Shown here one piece after another: positions 1 through 4,702 of a stretch of 7,753 nt of DNA; the first letter of the stretch is position 1, and the number at the start of each line of letters is the position of its first letter. Position numbers and translations under genes: made by a program. The stretch spans positions 1 through 7,753 of the forward strand of contig CAMEZU010000079.1 of the NCBI GenBank assembly GCA_945947925.1. Reading direction: 5' to 3'. The notes below the pieces were generated by a model. That model did no database searches. It was not told the DNA's origin and worked only from the letters and a program-made list of their open reading frames with translations. This stretch comes from an uncultured Verrucomicrobiota bacterium. Its GTDB lineage: Bacteria > Verrucomicrobiota > Kiritimatiellia > RFP12 > UBA1067.

Positions 1-214
1 CCTTCATCTGACCGAGCGCGGACCCGAGGTTGTTGGCTCCATTCGTCAGAAGCCCCGTGACGACACCAAGTCCGACGAACCCGACGCCAACAAGGAGACC
101 CGACTTAAGCGCCTTGGAGAACTTGATTCCGATCAACTTGCCGAGGATCGTGAAGATGACGGGCATCATCACGCTGGCCCCGAGACCGATCACATAGGCA
201 AAGACTTCCTTCAT
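1..214 (-). CDS. PTS galactitol-family transporter subunit IIC (GatC-like), N-terminal part
   Basis: This is the start of a membrane permease of the phosphotransferase system; it is cut by the window edge after 71 codons. The family moves a sugar or polyol across the inner membrane while it is phosphorylated by the partner IIB protein. Two hydrophobic stretches are visible, about residues 3-28 and 37-56. The second contains GVGFVGLGVVTGL, closely matching the GIGFVGIGLVIGL stretch I recall from E. coli GatC, and the segment before it (LGASVMMPVIF) also fits the GatC N-terminus. The start is the ATG at 212-214; no Shine-Dalgarno sequence precedes it. It lies 37 bp after a GH88 hydrolase gene on the same strand, so it is probably the next gene of the same operon and may import a sugar released by those enzymes. 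Galactitol itself need not be the substrate. The IIA and IIB partners would lie outside the window. Confidence 0.8.
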   Translation of the reverse strand, partial: MKEVFAYVIGLGASVMMPVIFTILGKLIGIKFSKALKSGLLVGVGFVGLGVVTGLLTNGANNLGSALGQMK

Positions 215-250
215 GGTTGTTCGTTAATAAAGTTCCACCATTCAACACTC

Positions 251-271
251 ATCATTTATCATTCATCATTT
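251..271. repeat. Heptanucleotide tandem repeat (three units) over the GH88 paralogue 2 stop codon
   Basis: On the plus strand three consecutive units read ATCATTT, ATCATTC, ATCATTT. They encode the MMNDK tail and the TGA stop of the leftward GH88 gene. A unit gain or loss would shift the frame at the extreme C-terminus and change the spacing to the PTS gene. Confidence 0.6.
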
Positions 272-1508
272 TCTTGAAGCGCAGCAGCGCTTCAAGAAAA
301 TAGTAGTCGCCGTAATCGAGAGGGGTGTCGACCTCGCTGTCGCAGGGCTTGTGTCCGACGCCGTGCTTGAGAAGCCAGTGTCCGATCTCATCGCCCTCGG
401 AGAAGTAGTCGGGCGAGGCGAGCGCGAGGAGCTGCTTGACCGCAAACGCGCGGTACTTCGCGGCCTTGTCGGGATTCTCGACGTACTGCGAGAGCTCGAG
501 GAGGCCCGAGGCGATGATCGCCGCAGCGGAGGTGTCGCGCTCTTCGCCCGGCGCGCCGAAGTCCCAGTAGGGGACGCCGTCGACCGGCATGTTCGGGTGG
601 TTGAGCGCGAAGTCCGTCACCTTCTGCGCGAAGGCGAGATACGCGGGATCCTTCGTCTCGCGGTACATCATCGTGTAGCCGTAGATCGCCCACGCCTGGC
701 CGCGGCTCCACGCCGTCTCGCAGGAGAGGCCCTGGCCGCGGCGGATCTCCGCGACCGCGCCGTGCATGTGGGGACGCTGGTCGTAGTTGAGGACGTGGTA
801 CGTGCCGCCGTCCGCCCGGAAGTGATGCGCCATCGTCTTCGTCGCGTGCGAGCGCGCGACGTCCGCAAAGCGCTTCTCGCCGCCCGGAAGCTTGGCCGCC
901 TCCTCAAGGAGCTCGAGGTTCATCATGTTGTCCGGGATGACGAGGAACTCCTGCTTCTCCTTCACGTCGCCCCAGCTGCGGATGAGGCCGAGCTCGGGAT
1001 TAAAGCGCTCGCAGAGGGACGAGGCCGTCTCGACGAGGAGCTTGTCGTAGGCATCCGTCTTCAGGAGACGGCGCGCGTTGCCGTAGGAGCAGTACATGAT
1101 GAAGCCGATGTCATGGTTCGTCGTCACCTTCGCATTCGGCGCGAGCGTCTCGTTCCAGGCCTTGGCGCGCGTCTTGAAGAACTCGTCGCCCGTCGCCTCG
1201 TAGAGATACCAGAGCGAGCCGGGGAAGTGACCCGCCGTCCACCAGTAGATCGTGCGCATGTCGAGCTTGCCGGTCTTGCGGTTGAAGCCGTGTGGCATCA
1301 GCGCCTTCGACTTGTCCCAGCCCGTGCCGACCTCTTCCTTCGCAACCGCCAGCGGCGCGGCCGCGGCGTCGAGGGCCTTGTAGTGCGCTGCGGACTTGGC
1401 GAAGATTTCGGGGAGCTTGGCCTTGAGCGCGACTTCGTCGGCGGAAGGCGCCGCGAACGCGGCGGCCGCGAGGAGGGTCGTGCAGGCAGAGACGAGCAGT
1501 GACTTCAT
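252..1508 (-). CDS. Secreted GH88 unsaturated glucuronyl hydrolase (paralogue 2)
   Basis: A 418-residue glycoside hydrolase family 88 enzyme, which hydrolyses the 4,5-unsaturated uronic acid left at the non-reducing end of oligosaccharides by polysaccharide lyases. A signal peptide is clear (hydrophobic residues 4-19, probable cut after AFA or AFAA), so it acts in the periplasm or outside. Family signatures are NHDIGF (His132, Asp133), PDNMMNL (Asp193), AHH (228-229), GQG (Gln259) and the WSRGQAW block (Arg269, Trp273). Asp133 and Asp193 correspond to the catalytic Asp88 and Asp149 of Bacillus sp. GL1 UGL as I recall them. The start at 1508 is chosen because AAAGGA lies 9 nt upstream and the signal peptide begins there; the frame stays open further upstream through the intergenic region into the previous gene. 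It follows its paralogue after 46 bp. Relative to that paralogue it has about four extra residues between the second Asp and the GQG loop, which may shift specificity. GH105 is a less likely alternative. Confidence 0.92.
   Translation of the reverse strand: MKSLLVSACTTLLAAAAFAAPSADEVALKAKLPEIFAKSAAHYKALDAAAAPLAVAKEEVGTGWDKSKALMPHGFNRKTGKLDMRTIYWWTAGHFPGSLWYLYEATGDEFFKTRAKAWNETLAPNAKVTTNHDIGFIMYCSYGNARRLLKTDAYDKLLVETASSLCERFNPELGLIRSWGDVKEKQEFLVIPDNMMNLELLEEAAKLPGGEKRFADVARSHATKTMAHHFRADGGTYHVLNYDQRPHMHGAVAEIRRGQGLSCETAWSRGQAWAIYGYTMMYRETKDPAYLAFAQKVTDFALNHPNMPVDGVPYWDFGAPGEERDTSAAAIIASGLLELSQYVENPDKAAKYRAFAVKQLLALASPDYFSEGDEIGHWLLKHGVGHKPCDSEVDTPLDYGDYYFLEALLRFKKMMNDK
269..300. repeat. Perfect 14-bp inverted repeat with 4-nt loop at the end of GH88 paralogue 2
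   Basis: The arms TTTTCTTGAAGCGC (269-282) and GCGCTTCAAGAAAA (287-300) are exact reverse complements around the loop AGCA (283-286). The hairpin lies in the last codons of the GH88 gene (encoding FLEALLRFKK), about 15 nt before its stop and 54 nt before the PTS start codon. The T-rich side is 5' and the A-rich side 3' on both strands, the opposite of an intrinsic terminator. It could stabilise or insulate the upstream message. Confidence 0.75.
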
Positions 1509-1517
1509 GATGCGTGT

Positions 1518-1523
1518 TCCTTT
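1518..1523 (-). promoter_or_regulatory. Ribosome binding site of GH88 paralogue 2
   Basis: AAAGGA lies 9 nt before the ATG at 1508. It supports that start over upstream in-frame positions and contrasts with the lyase and GH88 paralogue 1 genes, which have no such site within a transcribed leader. Confidence 0.6.
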
Positions 1524-1536
1524 ATTTTGTAAATCA

Positions 1537-1545
1537 ATTCTACCA
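1537..1545 (-). promoter_or_regulatory. Possible extended -10 promoter upstream of GH88 paralogue 2
   Basis: TGGTAGAAT reads leftward in the 46-bp gap between the two GH88 genes and fits an extended -10 (TGn plus TAGAAT). No convincing -35 box stands 17 bp upstream (TTCTGG). Initiation here would give a leader of about 22 nt that includes the AAAGGA ribosome binding site. It could be an internal promoter of an otherwise cotranscribed pair. Confidence 0.35.
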
Positions 1546-1554
1546 CAGGACGGA

Positions 1555-2757
1555 TTAGTCCAGAATCCCCTTTTTGCGGGACCTGACCAGCGTCTCGAGG
1601 AAGTAGTAGTCGGCGTAGTTGAGCGGCACGTCGACCTCGCTGCCGTGCGGCCTGCAGCCGACGCTGTGCTTGAGGAGGAAGGACCCGTTCTCCCCCGGCG
1701 CGGCGAAGTACGCGGGGGACGCGAGCGCGGCGAGCGTCTTGCGGACGTAGGCGCGATACTTCGCCGCGAGATCCGCCGGCACATCGTCCATGAGCTCGCA
1801 GAGCGCGGACAGCGTGACGCACGCCGCGGAGACGTCGCGCTCCTCGTTCGGGATATCGGCCGCCTTGAAGTCCCAGTACGGCACGCCGTCCAGCGGCAGG
1901 TTCGGCTCGTTGAGCCAGTAGTCGACCGCCTTCACGGCGCGGTCGAGATAGCGCTTGTCCTTCGTCTCGCGGTACATCACCGTGAACCCGTAGATCGCCC
2001 AGGCCTGACCGCGCGCCCATGTGCCGTCCACGCTCGCGCCCTGGCCCGCGTAGATGCCGTGGATCTTGCCGTTCTTCGGATTGTAGCCGAGGATATGGTA
2101 GGCGCTGCCGTCGGGACGGAAGTGATGCGCGTCCGTCTTATCCGCCTGGCTGCGCGCGATGACATCGCTCTTCGGGTCGCCCCCGTTCTTCGCGTCCCAC
2201 TCGAGGAGCTCGAGGTTCATCATGTTGTCGATGATGACGATGAAGCTCGGACGGAAGTAGTCCTTCTCCGGCGTCCCCGCCCAGTTGTTCCAGCTGCGGA
2301 TCAGGCCGAGATTGTCGTCGTACCGCGTCCGAAGCGCCGCAGACGTGTCGTGCAGGAACGCGGCATAGCGCGCGTTGCCCGTGAGGCGCAGGCCGTTGCC
2401 CGCCGAGCAGTACGTGCGGAAGCCGACGTCGTGGTTGTTCGCGTCGTGGCGGAGCGGCTCGATCAGCTTCTCCGTCCAGTCCGCAGCCGCCGTCTTCCAC
2501 GCCTCCTTGCCCGTCAGCTCGTAAAGGTACCAGAGCGAACCGGGGACGAAGCCGCTGCACCAGTCCTCCGGCGCGACCATCTTGTACTTCCCCTTCTCCC
2601 AGGACCGCGGAATCTTGTCCGCCGGCTGGTCCTTCATCGCCTCCAGCAACGCGCGGTAATGGTCTTCGCACCGGGCGACGAGCGCATCGCCCGCCGGTCC
2701 GCACAGGCCGGACAGGGCGACAAGCAACACGGCAAAAGAAAGGAGTTGTTTCATCAT
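1555..2757 (-). CDS. Secreted GH88 unsaturated glucuronyl hydrolase (paralogue 1)
   Basis: A 400-residue family-88 glycoside hydrolase that should remove unsaturated glucuronic acid from lyase-generated disaccharides, for example of chondroitin or hyaluronan. Key residues are His109-Asp110 (NNHDVGF), Asp177 (IIDNMMNL), His221, Gln239 (AGQG), Arg249 and Trp253 (WARGQAWAIYGF). The spacings Asp177-His221-Gln239-Arg249-Trp253 equal those I recall for Asp149-His193-Gln211-Arg221-Trp225 in Bacillus GL1 UGL, so the active site looks intact. The N-terminus is a signal peptide (residues 4-17); its cleavage site near LSGLCG is unclear, and the Cys at 19 does not sit in a good lipobox. Translation starts at one of two adjacent ATGs (2757 or 2754). 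There is no Shine-Dalgarno sequence, and the -10 box lies only 6 nt upstream, suggesting a leaderless message. It has its own promoter carrying the same 18-bp element as the lyase promoter and is followed closely by a second GH88 gene. Confidence 0.93.
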   Translation of the reverse strand: MMKQLLSFAVLLVALSGLCGPAGDALVARCEDHYRALLEAMKDQPADKIPRSWEKGKYKMVAPEDWCSGFVPGSLWYLYELTGKEAWKTAAADWTEKLIEPLRHDANNHDVGFRTYCSAGNGLRLTGNARYAAFLHDTSAALRTRYDDNLGLIRSWNNWAGTPEKDYFRPSFIVIIDNMMNLELLEWDAKNGGDPKSDVIARSQADKTDAHHFRPDGSAYHILGYNPKNGKIHGIYAGQGASVDGTWARGQAWAIYGFTVMYRETKDKRYLDRAVKAVDYWLNEPNLPLDGVPYWDFKAADIPNEERDVSAACVTLSALCELMDDVPADLAAKYRAYVRKTLAALASPAYFAAPGENGSFLLKHSVGCRPHGSEVDVPLNYADYYFLETLVRSRKKGILD

Positions 2758-2763
2758 TGCCTT

Positions 2764-2792
2764 ATTCTACACTCGAAAGCGCGAAAAGGCAA
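2764..2792 (-). promoter_or_regulatory. Promoter of GH88 paralogue 1
   Basis: A sigma-70-like promoter reads leftward: -35 TTGCCT at 2787-2792, a 17-bp spacer, and -10 TAGAAT at 2764-2769. Six bases separate the -10 box from ATGATGAAA, so initiation at the usual distance would fall on the start codon itself. The -35 box lies inside the 18-bp element shared with the lyase promoter. Boxes were found by eye; the transcription start is inferred. Confidence 0.7.
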
Positions 2793-2801
2793 TTGCAAAA
2801 T
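2784..2801. promoter_or_regulatory. 18-bp shared element (copy 2), upstream of GH88 paralogue 1
   Basis: An exact second copy of AAAAGGCAATTGCAAAAT. Measured from the 18-bp block to the first ATG of the leftward gene, the distance is the same as for copy 1 (26 bp in both cases), so the whole promoter module is conserved in register. I saw no copy upstream of the second GH88 gene, the PTS gene or the esterase gene. Confidence 0.65.
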
Positions 2802-2835
2802 CTCACATATTTGATTGTAAAATATGAAACTCAAT

Positions 2836-2857
2836 CCGCGAAGGACACGCCGCGAAG
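2836..2857. repeat. 8-bp direct repeat CCGCGAAG in the gap between lyase and GH88 genes
   Basis: CCGCGAAG occurs at 2836-2843 and 2850-2857, 14 bp apart start to start. It sits in the 147-bp gene-free stretch between the lyase stop and the GH88 start, just upstream (leftward sense) of the GH88 promoter element. Function is unknown; in GC-rich DNA a repeat this short could be chance. No terminator-like hairpin with a T tract was seen in this gap. Confidence 0.3.
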
Positions 2858-2904
2858 TAGATCAGACGGAGACTGCGATTTCCGAACTTGACTCGCCAAC
2901 TTTC

Positions 2905-4629
2905 TTAGCGAAGCGGACGGACGGACCAGGCGCAGGCGGCGTCCTTCGGGCGGACGCCGTGGGGAATCGTGATCTCAAAGACCTTGCCGACGAGGTCCGC
3001 GTCGGACAGGACGCCCATGTGGCGCTTCCAGCAGCCGTGACGCTCCTCGACGCGCACGACGGCGTCCGCCGGCAGCTCGTAGCGGACCTTGCCGTTGACG
3101 GCGACGATCCTGTTCCCGTCCCGCTTCCAGCTCGCGTTCGGCTGGGCGACGGACTGCTCCACGGTCGTGACGACCGGACGGTCCGAATCGGAGGCGATGC
3201 CGCCGACCGTGACGTCGACGCCCCGCTCGGAGAAGGTCCAGGTTGTCGTCGCCCGGAGTCCGTCGCGGTCCAGGACGAACCTGACAGAATTCTCGCCTAT
3301 CTTCTCGGCGATGTCAGAACAGTTGGGGGCCTCCCAGTTCACGTCCGCGACATCGTAGGACGTGATGCCGGGAATGCGCCGCCAGTTCCAGAACGGGAAG
3401 ACGTCCCTGTACTCGTCGCCGGTCACATAGGTGAAGAGCGCGCCGTCCGCGAGATGCGCGCCGAGAAGGTTGTCCTCGTTGACCTGCTCCGTGCCCTTCA
3501 CGGACTTCGTCTGGCACTTGACGGCGGCCATCCAGTTCTCCGTGCGGTAGAAGCCCATCGCGCTCGTGGGGAACCAGGTGAGGCCGAGGTGCGGCGAGAC
3601 AGCCTTCTCGCCGCGGATGTCCGCGAGGCAGTCGCGGAAGATGCGCAAGGACTCCTTACGCCCCGAGAGCGTCAGCCAGCCCGAGCCGACGAGCGGCGCT
3701 GCGCCCTTGAGACGGGACGCGTTGTCCGTCAGCTGACGGCCGATCGATCCGACGTCCATCGCGCCGCGCCAGACGGTCGGACGGAACCCGCGGTCGATGA
3801 GCTTCTCGAGGATCTCGTACTGCGCGTCGCTCACGGCCCAGTCCGTTCCCGCGAACACGGCCGCGAGGCGCGGCAGCGTGATGATGTACGACGCGCCGTA
3901 ATTGCCGAACTGCGCCATGTTGCCGTGCTGGTGGAAGCTCCAGTCGGACTGGATGCCCTCCTCGGTTTTGCTGAGGCGGATTTCGCTCACAATCGTGTCG
4001 CGCGCCCGCTTCGCCAGCTTCTCATCGCCCGCGAGCAGCGCGCCCATCAGCGTGCACTCGGATAGCCACACGCGGTTCTGGCCCGTCATGCGGATCGTGC
4101 TGCGCGCCATGATGCGCAGGACGCCCTTGCGCTCGGCTTCGGTGAGACAGTCGTCCATCTGCAGCGCGGCCGAGCCGATCGCCAGCGGCACGCCGATCTC
4201 GTTCCACCACCAGTTCGGATTCGTGTAGTCGCCCTTGAGCCAGTAGCCGAGCGCCTTGTGGAACGCGGCTTCGGTCTCGGGCGTGCGCTTCGCGCGGGCG
4301 AGGTCGACAAGGTGCTCGAGGTGCGTGCGGATCGGCCAGCGGCTGCGCGTCACGGTCGTGTAGTCCACGTCCGGCCAGGTGCCGTCCTCGCGCTGCGTGC
4401 GCACGAGGTCCGCCACGTGCGCCGGGTCGACGCCCATCGTCTCCAGGACGGACTTGATGTTCGCGTCGCCCGTATCGACCGAGCAGTTGAGCTTCATCAC
4501 CTCGGCCTGGATCTCGGGATTGGTATGGCGCAGGACGCGCACGAAATTCGCTTTGACATCGTCCGTCGTCCCGGCGAAGCCGGTCAACGACAGGAAGGAA
4601 AGGACGGCAAGTGTGGAGTTCTTCATCAT
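2905..4629 (-). CDS. Secreted polysaccharide lyase family 8 (chondroitin AC / hyaluronate lyase type)
   Basis: A 574-residue PL8 lyase. Such enzymes cut uronic-acid polysaccharides by beta-elimination and leave the unsaturated ends that GH88 enzymes remove. A signal peptide (residues 5-20, cut near GFAG) implies export. The alpha/alpha-toroid part carries NWWWNEIGVPLA (139-150), TGQNRVWLS with Asn185, SFHQHG with His235, GNYG with Tyr244 and GR with Arg298. The beta-sandwich part carries Glu381 and Asn384, then YVTGDEYRDVFPFWNWRRIPG (401-421). These sit at a constant +10 offset from the residues I recall in Pedobacter chondroitinase AC (Asn175, His225, Tyr234, Arg288, Glu371, Asn374). The position of its Arg292 is Asp302 here. 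The protein ends at IPHGVRPKDAACAW...RPLR, so the usual C-terminal Lyase_8_C domain seems absent; characterised members are nearer 700 residues. The start at 4629 is preferred over a GTG at 4650 because the predicted -10 box lies between them. Xanthan lyase specificity cannot be excluded. Confidence 0.92.
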   Translation of the reverse strand: MMKNSTLAVLSFLSLTGFAGTTDDVKANFVRVLRHTNPEIQAEVMKLNCSVDTGDANIKSVLETMGVDPAHVADLVRTQREDGTWPDVDYTTVTRSRWPIRTHLEHLVDLARAKRTPETEAAFHKALGYWLKGDYTNPNWWWNEIGVPLAIGSAALQMDDCLTEAERKGVLRIMARSTIRMTGQNRVWLSECTLMGALLAGDEKLAKRARDTIVSEIRLSKTEEGIQSDWSFHQHGNMAQFGNYGASYIITLPRLAAVFAGTDWAVSDAQYEILEKLIDRGFRPTVWRGAMDVGSIGRQLTDNASRLKGAAPLVGSGWLTLSGRKESLRIFRDCLADIRGEKAVSPHLGLTWFPTSAMGFYRTENWMAAVKCQTKSVKGTEQVNEDNLLGAHLADGALFTYVTGDEYRDVFPFWNWRRIPGITSYDVADVNWEAPNCSDIAEKIGENSVRFVLDRDGLRATTTWTFSERGVDVTVGGIASDSDRPVVTTVEQSVAQPNASWKRDGNRIVAVNGKVRYELPADAVVRVEERHGCWKRHMGVLSDADLVGKVFEITIPHGVRPKDAACAWSVRPLR

Positions 4630-4635
4630 CTCCCT

Positions 4636-4664
4636 ATGATACCGCACCACGCGTCAAAAGGCAA
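4636..4664 (-). promoter_or_regulatory. Promoter of the PL8 lyase gene
   Basis: Reading leftward: -35 TTGCCT at 4659-4664, a 17-bp spacer, and -10 TATCAT at 4636-4641, then 6 nt to ATGATGAAG. Box sequence, spacer length and distance to the start codon match the GH88 paralogue 1 promoter, while the spacer sequence is largely different. That pattern suggests the boxes are under selection. The arrangement decides the start codon at 4629 and predicts a leaderless message. Confidence 0.72.
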
Positions 4665-4673
4665 TTGCAAAAT
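4656..4673. promoter_or_regulatory. 18-bp shared element (copy 1), candidate operator in the divergent region
   Basis: AAAAGGCAATTGCAAAAT lies between the lyase and regulator genes and is identical to a second copy at 2784-2801. It contains the perfect 8-bp palindrome GCAATTGC (4661-4668) and two GCAA units 6 bp apart (4661-4664 and 4667-4670). It holds both back-to-back -35 boxes. It is a candidate binding site for the adjacent LacI/AraC-type regulator, although part of its conservation could reflect -35 function alone. Confidence 0.65.
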
Positions 4674-4693
4674 ATCAAATCCTGGATTATACT
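4665..4693 (+). promoter_or_regulatory. Promoter of the regulator gene
   Basis: Reading rightward: -35 TTGCAA at 4665-4670, a 17-bp spacer, and -10 TATACT at 4688-4693, with the regulator ATG 9 nt further on. Its -35 box abuts the -35 box of the divergent lyase promoter with no base between them, so two polymerases should hardly bind at once and one bound protein could affect both directions. Any leader would be only a few bases long. Confidence 0.68.
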
Positions 4694-4702
4694 ATCTGAG
4701 AC

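Noticed and set aside
269..300. Hairpin as a rho-independent terminator
   Set aside because: T bases lead and A bases trail the stem on both strands; no T tract follows the stem in the direction of transcription.
351..1502. Long plus-strand open frame opposite GH88 paralogue 2
   Set aside because: Arg/Val/Asp/Leu-rich product without domain signatures, typical of an antisense frame in GC-rich DNA; the opposite strand has an intact GH88 enzyme.
1509..1784. N-terminal extension of GH88 paralogue 2 to 1784
   Set aside because: The extension overlaps the upstream GH88 gene in another frame, is Arg/Ser/Thr-rich, and would bury the signal peptide that starts at 1508.
2698..2757. Lipoprotein signal in GH88 paralogue 1
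   Set aside because: Residues before Cys19 are SGL, which does not fit the usual lipobox with Gly, Ala or Ser just before the Cys.
1396..2814. Long plus-strand open frame spanning two GH88 genes and their gap
   Set aside because: Same low-complexity Arg/Val/Asp composition, and it runs across two well-supported genes on the other strand.
2824..4065. 413-codon plus-strand frame starting beside copy 2 of the 18-bp element
   Set aside because: Almost all of it is antisense to the PL8 lyase and has shadow composition. Only the promoter-like sequence in front is kept as an observation.
4630..4650. Upstream GTG start for the lyase
   Set aside because: It would add seven charged residues before the signal peptide, and the predicted -10 box (4636-4641) lies inside this stretch.
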